A DNA stretch of 64,000 nucleotides from the NCBI GenBank assembly GCA_005503215.1, contig SCNS01000002.1, forward strand, positions 248,001 to 312,000. Direction: 5' to 3'. Origin of the DNA: Sphingomonadaceae bacterium 3R27C6. GTDB lineage: Bacteria > Pseudomonadota > Alphaproteobacteria > Sphingomonadales > Sphingomonadaceae. The notes beneath the pieces were generated by a model that was given only the letters and a program-made list of their open reading frames with translations, was not told the origin of the DNA and did not search any database. Positions 8,420-17,153 of the stretch are shown here, piece after piece; position 1 is the first letter of the stretch; each line of letters starts with the position of its first letter. The position numbers and the translations under genes are program-made.

Positions 8420-9844
8420 ATGACGCGCCCGCCGTCTGAATCTTTGCTCGATGCATTCGCAAATTTGCTCGGTCCCAAAGGCTATAGCACCGACGCCGAT
8501 GCGATGGCGCCTTGGCTGACCGACTGGCGCGGCAAATATCACGGCCGCGCCGCCGCGATGCTGTCGCCCGCGACAACGGAAGAAGTCGCCGCCATCGTGC
8601 GCCTCTGCGCCGAGACGGAAGTCGCACTGGTCCCGCAGGGCGGCAACAGCGGCATGGTCGGCGGCGCGACCCCCGATGCCAGCGGCAACCAGCTTCTGCT
8701 CAGCCTGCGGCGCATGAACCGGATACGCCATATCGACGAGGCGGGGCAGCTTGCCGTTGCCGAGGCGGGCGTGATCCTGGAGAATTTTCACGGCGCCGTC
8801 CTCGTGCACGGGCTCCGCTTCCCGCTCACCTTGGGGGGCAAGGGGTCGGCGACGATCGGCGGGCTGGTATCCACCAACGCCGGCGGCACCCAAGTACTCC
8901 GTCACGGATCGATGCGCGCGCTGGTTGCAGGCATCGAAGCGGTTTTGCCCGACGGCAGCATTTTCGATGGGCTGGCCCCGCTCAAAAAGGATAACCGCGG
9001 TTATGACCTGCGGCACCTGTTCTGCGGTGCCGAAGGGACGTTGGGGATCGTCACCGCCGCATCGCTGCGTCTCGTTCCCGCGGCTGCGGCACGGCGGACG
9101 GCGTGGATCGGGATCGATTCGCCCGAACGCGCGCTGCTGCTGCTGCGCCAAGTCGATGCCGCGATCGGGCGCGAGCTCGAGGGGTTCGAGCTGATCCCGC
9201 ACGCCTGCCTCGACGCGGTGTTGCGCCATATTCCCCAGACGCGCGCGCCGCTTGCGACCGCACAGCCGTGGTATGTCCTGCTCGAACTCGCCGGCGAAAG
9301 CGATCAGGCTTTGGGTGAAGCCTTGGAACGGCAACTCGCTGCGGCGCTCGACGCCGGGCTGATCCGCGATGTCGTGATCGCCAAAAGCGACCGCGAAAGC
9401 GAGGATTTCTGGCGTCTGCGCGATTCCATTTCGGAAGCCGAACGCGCCGAAGGTCCGGCGCTGCAGCATGACATCAGCGTGCCCGTCGATTTGATGCCTG
9501 CCTTCATCGCAGAGAATCCCGGCCGATTGAACATGGCCTTTCCCGGCGCACGCGCGCTCTCTTTCGGACATCTGGGCGACGGCAATGTCCACCATCATGT
9601 CCAGCCACCGGCGGGCGCCGATGGCCCGGCATGGCTCGCCGAGCATGGCGCGACGGTCAGCCGGCTGGTCTATTCGCACGTCCTCGAACTCGGCGGATCG
9701 ATCTCGGCCGAACATGGCATCGGCCAGATGAAGCGCGACGTCCTCGCCGAACTGGACAGCCCGGCGCGCTTGTCCGCCCTGCGCGGGGTCAAAGCCGGAC
9801 TCGATCCGGCGGGCATTTTCAATCCGGGCAAACTGGTCGCCTGA
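8420..9844 (+). CDS. FAD-binding oxidoreductase, D-2-hydroxyacid (2-hydroxyglutarate/lactate) dehydrogenase type
   Basis: 474 aa flavoprotein of the FAD_binding_4 / FAD-oxidase C family. The PP-loop (PQGGNSGMVGGATP) and LGGKGSATIGGLVSTNAGGTQVLRHG bind FAD. The cap domain ends with FGHLGDGNVHHHVQP, whose histidines supply the metal/substrate site in D2HGDH and glycolate oxidase GlcD relatives, and SAEHGIGQMKRDVL. It probably oxidises a D-2-hydroxyacid and passes electrons to ETF or quinone. ATG 8420 has GGAG about 11 bases upstream; an earlier in-frame ATG at 8387 adds 11 weak residues. Confidence 0.88.
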   Translation: MTRPPSESLLDAFANLLGPKGYSTDADAMAPWLTDWRGKYHGRAAAMLSPATTEEVAAIVRLCAETEVALVPQGGNSGMVGGATPDASGNQLLLSLRRMNRIRHIDEAGQLAVAEAGVILENFHGAVLVHGLRFPLTLGGKGSATIGGLVSTNAGGTQVLRHGSMRALVAGIEAVLPDGSIFDGLAPLKKDNRGYDLRHLFCGAEGTLGIVTAASLRLVPAAAARRTAWIGIDSPERALLLLRQVDAAIGRELEGFELIPHACLDAVLRHIPQTRAPLATAQPWYVLLELAGESDQALGEALERQLAAALDAGLIRDVVIAKSDRESEDFWRLRDSISEAERAEGPALQHDISVPVDLMPAFIAENPGRLNMAFPGARALSFGHLGDGNVHHHVQPPAGADGPAWLAEHGATVSRLVYSHVLELGGSISAEHGIGQMKRDVLAELDSPARLSALRGVKAGLDPAGIFNPGKLVA

Positions 9845-9917
9845 CCTCTACCCGGTCGAGCACGCGGCATATCGCCGCCCCATATCATCGCCCTCTTGCG
9901 CCGCGCTGCGCGGGTCA

Positions 9918-9931
9918 ATAAGGCGCCTTAT
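9918..9931. promoter_or_regulatory. Perfect 14-bp palindrome upstream of sapC-like gene
   Basis: ATAAGGCGCCTTAT is self-complementary and lies 44 bases before the SapC start. A second small hairpin, GTCCCG-AACTG-CGGGAC, follows at 9940-9956. Together they look like regulatory structure in the leader or promoter, but no known operator was recognised. Confidence 0.45.
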
Positions 9932-9974
9932 CCTTTTTCGTCCCGAACTGCGGGACCTATACCGGAGTTCAAAC

Positions 9975-10754
9975 ATGGCCACCGCGCCCGCACCTGCCAA
10001 TCTGCCCCTGTTCTATAAGGACCTTGCCCCGCTTTCGAGCGTCGAGCACGGCGATTTCCACGCACGCCCGCTCGACAGCGCCGAATTCCTCGTGGGCCAG
10101 CACGCCATCCCGCTGACCTCGGACGAGTTCGTTTCGGCCTGCCGCTTTTTCCCGATCGTCTTCTCGGCCGGCGACAATCCCGTTCCGCTCGCGCTGATGG
10201 GCCTCAATGAAGGCATCAACACCTTCGTCGACGACGAAGGCAAGTTGATCAATCCGGTCTATGTCCCGGCCTACATCCGCCGCTACCCCTTCCTCCTCGC
10301 ACGGCTCCAGCCCGATTCGGAAGATTTGTCGCTGTGCTTCGACCCGACGTCGGGTGCGATCGGCAAGTTCGACGAGGGCGATGCATTGTTCGTCGATGGC
10401 CAGCCGTCGGAACAGGTTCAGGCCGTGCTCGAATTCTGCAAGAATTTCGAAGAAGCCGGCCAGCGCACCGGCATGTTCATGGACGAACTGAAGAAGGCCG
10501 ACCTGCTGATGGACGGCGAAGTCGCCATCCAGCAGGAAGGCAATGACAAGCCGTACGTCTATCGCGGCTTCCAGATGGTCGATGAGAACAAGCTGCGCGA
10601 ACTGCGCGGCGACGTGCTGCGCAAGCTGATGCAGAATGGCATCCTCGGCCTGATCTTCGCGCACCTCTTCTCGCTGCAGCTGATGCGCGAAGTGTTCGCC
10701 GAACAGGTGAAGAGCGGCAAGATGCCCCTCAACACCGAGCTTCCGGCCGTCTAA
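9975..10754 (+). CDS. SapC family protein
   Basis: 259 aa, full-length SapC-family protein. The opening LPLFYKDLAPLSSVEHGDFHARP and the central GLNEGINTFVDDEGKL...VPAYIRRYPF are typical. The family was named after an S-layer-associated gene of Campylobacter and is widespread in sphingomonads and caulobacters. It often sits near TonB receptor or tryptophan-halogenase-like genes, although none is adjacent here. No signal peptide is visible, so the name should not be taken as proof of an S-layer role. GGAG lies 8 bases before ATG. A clear terminator follows at 10768. Confidence 0.88.
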   Translation: MATAPAPANLPLFYKDLAPLSSVEHGDFHARPLDSAEFLVGQHAIPLTSDEFVSACRFFPIVFSAGDNPVPLALMGLNEGINTFVDDEGKLINPVYVPAYIRRYPFLLARLQPDSEDLSLCFDPTSGAIGKFDEGDALFVDGQPSEQVQAVLEFCKNFEEAGQRTGMFMDELKKADLLMDGEVAIQQEGNDKPYVYRGFQMVDENKLRELRGDVLRKLMQNGILGLIFAHLFSLQLMREVFAEQVKSGKMPLNTELPAV

Positions 10755-10767
10755 TCACGAGAAACTG

Positions 10768-10798
10768 TGGCCGCCCCTGCACTGAGCAAGGGCGGCCA
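10768..10798 (+). terminator. Intrinsic terminator after sapC-like gene
   Basis: A 9-bp perfect stem TGGCCGCCC / GGGCGGCCA (10768-10776, 10790-10798) is followed by TTTAAATT, 14 bases after the SapC stop. It may also serve the opposing SDHAF4 gene that ends at 10848. Confidence 0.8.
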
Positions 10799-10847
10799 TT
10801 TAAATTCCGGCACTATCTCTAGATTATCGGCCGCAGCGGCGCCGCGA

Positions 10848-11057
10848 TCAGAAGTCGACCGCGACCCCTTTCAATTCCCAGTCACCGTAGCGCACCGGGT
10901 TGCGCCCACCGGGTTGATCCTCGGCCTTCTCCTCGCGGATGGGCTCGGGCGACGGCAATGCGCTGTTCGTCCAGCCCGCGGGAGCCTTCACATGCGCAGG
11001 GCGCTTTACAGCGCGCGGCGTTCCGCCGATGGTTCCATTTTGGCTGCTGTCGGTCAT
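10848..11057 (-). CDS. DUF1674 / succinate dehydrogenase assembly factor 4 homologue
   Basis: 69 aa. The C-terminus GGRNPVRYGDWELKGVAVDF is the SDHAF4 (DUF1674) signature, consensus NPxRYGDWExKGxxxDF. The family binds flavinylated SdhA and protects it before complex II assembly. The N-terminal half is low-complexity. The longer frame upstream overlaps the rsmB start region on the other strand and is rejected. ATG 11057 has AAGGTGG 7-8 bases before it. It is divergent from rsmB with about 55 bases between starts. Confidence 0.9.
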   Translation of the reverse strand: MTDSSQNGTIGGTPRAVKRPAHVKAPAGWTNSALPSPEPIREEKAEDQPGGRNPVRYGDWELKGVAVDF

Positions 11058-11112
11058 GATACCCACCTTATAGGATTTTTCATGCGTCACGCCAACCACG
11101 CCGTTGCCCATC

Positions 11113-12414
11113 ATGGCTGATCGCCGCCCGCCCCGGCGCCCGCGATCGTCCGGCGGAGCCGATCCCGCGGGCACGGCGACGCGCCGTGCCGCGTTGCGGT
11201 TGCTCGACGCGATCCTGCGACGCGGCGACCCGCTGGATATCGCCATGCATGCCGCCACCCAGGGGCTGACCGGCGCCGACCGCGCCTTCGCCGTGGCGAT
11301 CGTGTCCGAAACGCTGCGCTGGATGGTCGATCTCGACGCGCTGATCGACGGCGCGACGGCGCAAATCCTCCCTGACGACGTCAAATCACGCGCGGTTTTG
11401 CGGATTGCGCTGGCGCAGTTGCTGGTGCTCAAAAGCCCCGGCCATGCGGTCGTATCGACCGCCCTGCCGCTCGTCGATGGCGGGCCGCGACGGCTGGTCC
11501 ACGCGATCCTGTCGCGCGCGCAGCAAGAAGAATGGCAACTTCCCGACCGGGCAACGCTTCCCCTGCCCACCGCCGAACGCTGGGCCGAGCAATGGAGCCT
11601 GCCGATGGTCGAAGCGGCAGAAGCGGCCTGGAGCGCACCGCCGCCGATCGATCTCAGCTTCGTCGCCGAATCGGGCGCGGACGAATGGCCCGACGCCGTT
11701 TCGCTCGCACCGCGCCATCGCCGCCTGCCGCGCGGTCAGGCGGTCGAGACGATGCCAGGCTATCGCGAAGGCGGCTGGTGGGTGCAGGATCTGGCGGCCA
11801 GCCTGCCCGCGCGCCTGCTCGGCGCGGGCGAAGGCCGGACCGTGCTCGACCTCTGTGCCGCGCCAGGCGGCAAGACGATGCAACTGGCGGCGGCGGGATG
11901 GAATGTCGTCGCGGTCGATTCCAGCGCGAAACGGCTCGAACGGCTCCGCGCCAACATGGAACGCACGGGCCTGTCCGCCGACATCGTCCAAGGCGATATC
12001 CGGTCGTGGGCGCCCGAGAATCAGGCCGACGCGGTGCTGCTCGATGCGCCCTGCTCCGCCACCGGCATCTTCCGCCGTCATCCCGACGTACTCCACCGTA
12101 TCGAACCCAGACAGATCGAGGAAATGGCTGCGCTGCAGGCCGAACTGCTGTCGCGCGCCGCGCGCTGGGTCAAGCCGGGCGGGACGCTGATCTATGCGAC
12201 CTGCTCGCTCGAGCAGGCCGAAGGTGAGGATCAGGTGTCGACCTTCCTCGACCACCATGCCGGATGGACCATTGCCCCCGCAGGCGCCGAGGAACTGCCC
12301 GAAGCGATTGCTACTGACGAGAAGGGCCTGATCCGCACGCTCCCCGCCATGCTCGCCGACGCGGGCGGTCTCGATGGCTTTTTCGTCGCGCGGCTACGCG
12401 CCCCATCAGACTGA
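11113..12414 (+). CDS. rsmB: 16S rRNA m5C967 methyltransferase RsmB
   Basis: 433 aa RsmB/NOP family methyltransferase. Residues about 20-150 form the NusB-like RNA-binding domain (RRAALRLLDAILRRGDPL...). The SAM-binding motif is DLCAAPGGKTMQLA, motif IV is LLDAPCSATGIFRRHPDV, and motif VI is YATCSLEQAEGEDQV. The PC and TC cysteines are the release and nucleophile residues of m5C enzymes. It modifies C967 of 16S rRNA by homology. ATG 11113 is preferred to the TTG three codons earlier. Its 3' end overlaps the convergent cyclase gene by 9 bases. Confidence 0.92.
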   Translation: MADRRPPRRPRSSGGADPAGTATRRAALRLLDAILRRGDPLDIAMHAATQGLTGADRAFAVAIVSETLRWMVDLDALIDGATAQILPDDVKSRAVLRIALAQLLVLKSPGHAVVSTALPLVDGGPRRLVHAILSRAQQEEWQLPDRATLPLPTAERWAEQWSLPMVEAAEAAWSAPPPIDLSFVAESGADEWPDAVSLAPRHRRLPRGQAVETMPGYREGGWWVQDLAASLPARLLGAGEGRTVLDLCAAPGGKTMQLAAAGWNVVAVDSSAKRLERLRANMERTGLSADIVQGDIRSWAPENQADAVLLDAPCSATGIFRRHPDVLHRIEPRQIEEMAALQAELLSRAARWVKPGGTLIYATCSLEQAEGEDQVSTFLDHHAGWTIAPAGAEELPEAIATDEKGLIRTLPAMLADAGGLDGFFVARLRAPSD

Positions 12415-14187
12415 GCTGCGCGACAATCGATAGAGGGCAAGCTCGCCATAATCCTTGGCGAGCTGCACCTTGCCGACATAATCGCAATCGAAATCGCGGG
12501 CGTTGCGGAGTGCGAGCATCGCCGCGAGCGGCTGCGTGCAATACACCTGCCCCACCAGTGTGACCGGCTCGATCCGCGCAGTGCGGGTCACCTCAGTGCC
12601 GTACCATAGCTCGTTCCCGACGACGGGATCGACGCCGCGATAGATCGGCCCGAAATGAATGCCCGTCCGCATTCCGGCCTTTTGCCCGTCGAGCCCGAGC
12701 CCGGGCGGCAGGACATCGAGCCGCTCCTGCATAGCGAGCGCGATCCGCGCCGCCGTCGCCGGGTCGTCGATGATCGCATAGACTGCGTCGCCCCAGGTAT
12801 TGCGGAACAACACCGCATCACCGAAATCATCGAGAATGCGGCCGATCCCGCCCATCACCTCACTGGCAAAGATCGGCAGCTCAGCTTCGCCCAACTTCGA
12901 AAAGCCCGCGAAATCCGCGAACAAGATGGCGTAAAGCCCGCGGCGCGTCCCGTGCGGCGGCGTGGGCGCTGCGGGAAAGTCGAGGTTGCGGTCGAGAGCA
13001 TCAACAGAAATCGTCAGGGTCTCGCCGCCATGCTCCTTCCACAGCGCAATATCGGCATTCGTCCCGGCGATCGCCGCCGAGGGACGCGCCGCGACTTCGG
13101 GATCGACCACCGCTAGCTGGATCGCGGCCGTTTCCAGTTCGCGCGCGCGCAGCTTCGCGAGGCCCATCATCGTGTTCGACCCGAGGACGAACTGGCAATC
13201 GTCGCTGACATAACGCGAACCGCTGGCGAAATGGACCATCGCCGCCCCGTCGCGGCATGCGACATAGCGCGCCAGCCACGCCTCGCCGCCCGACAACACT
13301 GACTGCGCGATGAAATCTTCCTCGGCGAAGGGCAGCACGACAGTCAGGTCGATCCCGCGCGCGCGCGCTTCTTCGGCGAACAGGATGTCGGCACCGCAAG
13401 CCAGCGGACCGATCAGCGCCGAAAGCGGCTGCGTATCGAGCGCGGTGGCGATGGCGGCGCGGGCGTTGGCCTCGCCGACCCCGCCCGCACGGAACATCCG
13501 CCCGCAATAGCCCCCGACCGGGGCCGGACGGAGCAGGTCGACGACCGCTCCGGCATGACCTGCGTCAATCGCACCGCTTGCGGCAAGGCGCGACAGCTGG
13601 CGGCACGTTGAGGCGCGGTCTCCGGCGCGGATCCCAGCCTGATTTTTGGCCGCTTGTACGGGGCGCAGCGCTTCCTCGCCGCGGTTCAGCAGCAGCAGTG
13701 CCTCGACCAGCGTCACCAGGTCCCAATAATTATCGGCAGCGCCATTTGCGGCAATCAGCCCCGCCAACGCCGCTGCGCGCTGGCGTTCGCCGAGCAGCGC
13801 ATAGAGGCTCGCGGCGTTGATTGCCGGAAAGGAGGCGCCCGAAAGCGTCCATGCATGATGATAGGCGGCCGCGGCCTGCCCTAGCAACACCGCGCGGCGG
13901 TCGCCGCTATTGTCGAAGGCGGCGTCTTTCCATATCCTCCCCGCCAGCGCGAGGCTGTCGACATCGCCCGACGTGGCGAGGCCCAGCTGCTCATAGAGGT
14001 GCATCGCGCCCAGACTGTCGCCCGAAGCGGCGAGCGCCCGCACCATCAGGTAGCGCAGGCGCGGACTGTCGACTCCCTTGCGCCTGGCCGCAGCGGCGCA
14101 GTCGAACGCGCTCAGCGCGTCGCCCTCGGCCAACCGGTGTGCGACCTCGGCTTCGGCGGCCGTGCTTCGGTCCGCCGATCGCGTCAT
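12406..14187 (-). CDS. TPR / SLOG-like / class III adenylate-guanylate cyclase fusion protein
   Basis: 593 aa, no membrane segment. Residues 1-220 are TPR-like helical repeats. Residues about 222-400 form a Rossmannoid region (GYCGR..., ALIGPLACGADILFAEEARARGIDLTVVLPF, then ...GTNADIALWKEHGG) resembling SLOG/LOG nucleotide-binding domains; this assignment is inference. Residues 415-590 are a class III cyclase catalytic domain: ILFADFAGFSKL with metal Asp 424, NTWGDAVYAI with Asp 467, and GMRTGIHFGPI. The usual NxxxR element reads TEVTRTARIE, so the Asn is replaced. Substrate (ATP or GTP) cannot be fixed. Its ATG overlaps the stop of the TIR gene by 4 bases (ATGA), so the two are translationally coupled. 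Confidence 0.85.
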   Translation of the reverse strand: MTRSADRSTAAEAEVAHRLAEGDALSAFDCAAAARRKGVDSPRLRYLMVRALAASGDSLGAMHLYEQLGLATSGDVDSLALAGRIWKDAAFDNSGDRRAVLLGQAAAAYHHAWTLSGASFPAINAASLYALLGERQRAAALAGLIAANGAADNYWDLVTLVEALLLLNRGEEALRPVQAAKNQAGIRAGDRASTCRQLSRLAASGAIDAGHAGAVVDLLRPAPVGGYCGRMFRAGGVGEANARAAIATALDTQPLSALIGPLACGADILFAEEARARGIDLTVVLPFAEEDFIAQSVLSGGEAWLARYVACRDGAAMVHFASGSRYVSDDCQFVLGSNTMMGLAKLRARELETAAIQLAVVDPEVAARPSAAIAGTNADIALWKEHGGETLTISVDALDRNLDFPAAPTPPHGTRRGLYAILFADFAGFSKLGEAELPIFASEVMGGIGRILDDFGDAVLFRNTWGDAVYAIIDDPATAARIALAMQERLDVLPPGLGLDGQKAGMRTGIHFGPIYRGVDPVVGNELWYGTEVTRTARIEPVTLVGQVYCTQPLAAMLALRNARDFDCDYVGKVQLAKDYGELALYRLSRSSV

Positions 14188-15362
14188 CGTGCTGCTGTTT
14201 CGGCCGATTTCAGCAACGCGACATTCGCTTTCTCGGTGGCGGACAGCTCGACCGTGTCGCTCGTCGGGCTATACCAGCCGAACTGGCTGAAATGCTGGCG
14301 GAGCGACGGATCGCTGAAGCGGAACCCGTTGCGTGCGAAAATCTCGTTGCGCGCGATCCGGAGTTCGAGCGCGCTGTAATTGCCCAGCTCGTCGGCCGAA
14401 AGCAGCCGGTCCGACGAGTCGGGAATGACGACGCCGCTGCCGCCAACGCCGGACGGCACAGAGCCGGCCGGGATCGCCGGCGCGCCGCCTTCGACGAGCT
14501 GGATATATTTGCGGAACATGAAGCCCGTCGTACCATCGGCCTTGCGCACGCGCCACCACGCGCCGGGTTGCTTGTACGTCAGGAATTTCTCACCCTCGAG
14601 CACTTTGCCGACGATCGTCGTCTTGGCGCTCTGTCCCGACCGGATGTTGGTGAAGCCCTCTGGGTCATCGATGACGGCGGCCAAAGTGAAGGCTTCGGCT
14701 GGCTCGCTCGGCGCGGCCTTGGCATTATCGGCCGCAGCAGGCGCGGCATTGGGCCCCGTCGAAGTCGCAACCACGGTCGCTTCGGGCGCCGCCGCCGGCT
14801 GCAACAACTTCCACGCCAGCAGTGCGACGGCGATCACGGCCAGCCCGAGCAGGGCCCAAGGGAGGAATGATGACTTTGATGGCGGCGGTGCGGCCTGCCA
14901 ATCACCCGAAGCGATTGGTGGAGGGGCGACCGGCGCCGGTGCGTTTCTTTCCACCGGTGCGGGCGCCGCTTCGCGGCCGCAAAGCTCTTCGAGGCTCATC
15001 AGAACCTTGCGCCAGCCGCTGTGCGCCGGATCGCCGCTCCAGTCGCGCAAATCGGCGAACTGGATTTGGTTGAACGGCAGCGGCGGCATCACATCGTCGA
15101 TCGCGGTCTGGACCAGCTTCTTCTGGTTGCGGGCGACGTCGGCCTCGGCGCGTACCCATTCGGACTGCGCCGAAGTATGCGACCAGACGACGATCGCCGC
15201 CTTCGCGCTACCGATCTTTTCGGTGATGACGTCGCCGTACGAACGGTGCGGCGGCAGTTCGGCATCCCACCATACATCATAGCCCGCTGCGGTTACGGCC
15301 GCTGCGATGTCGGCGACGCGCGCCTTGTTGTCGCGCGAATAGGAAATGAACACGTCAACCAT
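14184..15362 (-). CDS. Membrane-anchored TIR domain protein with SH3 and YARHG domains
   Basis: 392 aa. Residues 1-125 are a bacterial TIR domain (VDVFISYSRDNKA..., DVWWDAELPP, SHTSAQSEWVRAEADVA). The Glu of the W69-E73 WxxxE element is where TIR NADases carry their catalytic acid. A Pro/Ala linker leads to one TM helix (about 166-187). The outside part has a bacterial SH3 domain (about 233-290, TNIRSGQSAKTTIVGKVLEGE) and a YARHG domain (about 316-385, ELRIARNEIFARNGF). TIR would be cytosolic and SH3/YARHG periplasmic, suggesting an envelope sensor linked to an NAD-consuming or scaffold TIR. It precedes and overlaps the cyclase gene; a hairpin abuts its start codon. Confidence 0.88.
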   Translation of the reverse strand: MVDVFISYSRDNKARVADIAAAVTAAGYDVWWDAELPPHRSYGDVITEKIGSAKAAIVVWSHTSAQSEWVRAEADVARNQKKLVQTAIDDVMPPLPFNQIQFADLRDWSGDPAHSGWRKVLMSLEELCGREAAPAPVERNAPAPVAPPPIASGDWQAAPPPSKSSFLPWALLGLAVIAVALLAWKLLQPAAAPEATVVATSTGPNAAPAAADNAKAAPSEPAEAFTLAAVIDDPEGFTNIRSGQSAKTTIVGKVLEGEKFLTYKQPGAWWRVRKADGTTGFMFRKYIQLVEGGAPAIPAGSVPSGVGGSGVVIPDSSDRLLSADELGNYSALELRIARNEIFARNGFRFSDPSLRQHFSQFGWYSPTSDTVELSATEKANVALLKSAETAAR

Positions 15363-15394
15363 CGGCTAGCCCCCTGTTTTGAAGAGGCTAGCCG
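15363..15394 (-). promoter_or_regulatory. Hairpin abutting the TIR gene start codon
   Basis: On the minus strand CGGCTAGCC (15394-15386) and GGCTAGCCG (15371-15363) pair over 9 bp with loop TCTTCAAAACAGGG; ATG follows at once. The CAGGGGG Shine-Dalgarno-like stretch falls across the loop and first stem bases. It could terminate DUF885 transcription or mask TIR translation. Confidence 0.6.
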
Positions 15395-15416
15395 TCGGTC
15401 GTTCGATTCGCCAGCC

Positions 15417-17153
15417 TCAGAAGACCGCCTTCGGCGCCTGCTCTTTCATCATCGCCGCGCGCACCATCGGGATCGGCGGGCCGCCATAGGACAGGAACTC
15501 GTCGTGGAACGCTTTCCACTTCGTCTTGTCGCCCGCCCCCCCGTTTTTGGCTGTCCAATCCTCGCGCAGCTTGCGGATCATCAGCTTGCCCATCGTGTAA
15601 TTGAGATAGGCGGGATCATAGGTGCCGCGCGCCGCCTGTTGCCGGGCGTTGCCCTCGTCCTGATAGCATTGCTCCTTGAACAGCTTTTCGGAGTCGGCGA
15701 CGGTCATGCCCTTGGTGTGCAGCCCGATCGCAGAGAGATAACGGCAATCGCGCAGCAGCGCGTTCGACAGCTGGCCGATATGCGTCTCAGGATCGCCCTC
15801 GCCAAGCCCCGCGTCCCACATCATTTCCTCGGTATAATGCGCCCAGCCTTCGGCGAAGGCATAGCCGACGAACAGCTTGCCGAAGATGCTTTCGGCGCGG
15901 TTCGAGTGGAGGAAATTGAGGAAGTGGCCGGGCCATACCTCGTGAACCGAGGTGAAGAGCAGGTCCTTCTTGCCCGGGATGAACGCGTCCTGCGTCGCCT
16001 TGTCCCACGCCGGGTCGGGCGGCGAGATATAATAGACCGACGGCAGACCTTTCTCATACGGCCCCGGGATATCGATATAGGCGCTGTTCTGCCGGTTGTA
16101 CGGCGGCGATTCCTCGACCTGCGCCTGCTCGGTGCCGGGGATCGTCACAATATCCTTTTCGATCAGGAAGGCACGCAGCGTCGGCAACTGGCGCCGCGCT
16201 TCGGCGACCGGACCATCGGCAGGCTTGTCGGCGTTCATCTTCTTCATGCAGTCGGCGATCGTCATCCCGGCGGCATAAGTCGCACAAGCCGCCTTCAGCG
16301 CGTCCTGGTTGCGCTTGAGGTCGGCCTGACCGATACGCTCGAGTTCGTCGAGCGGCGTGTCGACGCCTTCGTTTGTCAGGATCATCTTCGAGAATTTCGC
16401 GGCGCCGAGCGCATAGCCGTCGGGAGTACCTGGCTGCGATCCGACATATTTGGCAAGATCGGTCATCGCCGCGCCGGCCTTCGCGGCGGCTTCGTCGAAC
16501 TGCTTCTGCAGCGCCGCATCCTTGACCGAGGCAAAGGCGGCCTTGGCGTCGCCCTTATAATAATCGGCGAAGCCGCCGAAGCCCGCGGTGCCATATTTGA
16601 CGAAGGTGGCGGGCAACGGCAGCTTCAGGTTCGCCTTGATCTGCGCGGCGGCGGCGGGGACCTTTTCGGCATAGGCGATGAACGCCTTCATCCGCGTCGT
16701 CGCGTCGGCATAGGGGCGCGCGATATAGACATTGGGGTCGAGCGCGCCAGTGTAGAAGGACGGGTTCTTCTGCGCGAAATCGGTATCGCGGAGGAAGAAG
16801 AGCTGGCCTTGCGCGACGTGGACCAGATAGTCGCGCTCGAACTTCTCGGCATCGGTCATCTCGCCGTCGAAAGCCTTCGCGTCGGCAATCGCCTTTTCGA
16901 GATAGGCCGCCTGCTTTTCGAGGCCCTCGGGCGACCAGTCGGGCAGTTGTCCGTCGAACTCATGCTTGCCCTGATAGACCGCGAAATTCGGATTGAGCGG
17001 GAAATAACCCTTCAGGAAATTATCGCGGAATTCGGTCCAGTTCTTCGCGCTCGGCGCGGTCGCCGACTTGTTGTCGGATGCGTTGCACGCGGTGAGGACC
17101 AGCAGCGTCGCGGCCATTGCAGCGCCGCCGAAATGGACAAACCTGTTTTTCAT
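15417..17153 (-). CDS. DUF885 family lipoprotein (putative metallopeptidase)
   Basis: 578 aa. Lipoprotein signal MKNRFVHFGGAAMAATLLVLTAC, Cys at residue 23. The body is a DUF885 protein with the zinc-peptidase-like motif HEVWPGHFLNF (HExxPGH) and downstream EGWAHYTEEMMWDAG, whose Glu would be the third ligand. Many sphingomonad genomes carry several such predicted envelope peptidases; the substrate is unknown. ATG 17153 has GGGAGA 7 bases upstream; the longer frame adds 43 residues without homology features. It lies 54 bases upstream of the TIR gene on the same strand, so it may be the first gene of that unit, though the hairpin between them may separate it. Confidence 0.88.
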   Translation of the reverse strand: MKNRFVHFGGAAMAATLLVLTACNASDNKSATAPSAKNWTEFRDNFLKGYFPLNPNFAVYQGKHEFDGQLPDWSPEGLEKQAAYLEKAIADAKAFDGEMTDAEKFERDYLVHVAQGQLFFLRDTDFAQKNPSFYTGALDPNVYIARPYADATTRMKAFIAYAEKVPAAAAQIKANLKLPLPATFVKYGTAGFGGFADYYKGDAKAAFASVKDAALQKQFDEAAAKAGAAMTDLAKYVGSQPGTPDGYALGAAKFSKMILTNEGVDTPLDELERIGQADLKRNQDALKAACATYAAGMTIADCMKKMNADKPADGPVAEARRQLPTLRAFLIEKDIVTIPGTEQAQVEESPPYNRQNSAYIDIPGPYEKGLPSVYYISPPDPAWDKATQDAFIPGKKDLLFTSVHEVWPGHFLNFLHSNRAESIFGKLFVGYAFAEGWAHYTEEMMWDAGLGEGDPETHIGQLSNALLRDCRYLSAIGLHTKGMTVADSEKLFKEQCYQDEGNARQQAARGTYDPAYLNYTMGKLMIRKLREDWTAKNGGAGDKTKWKAFHDEFLSYGGPPIPMVRAAMMKEQAPKAVF

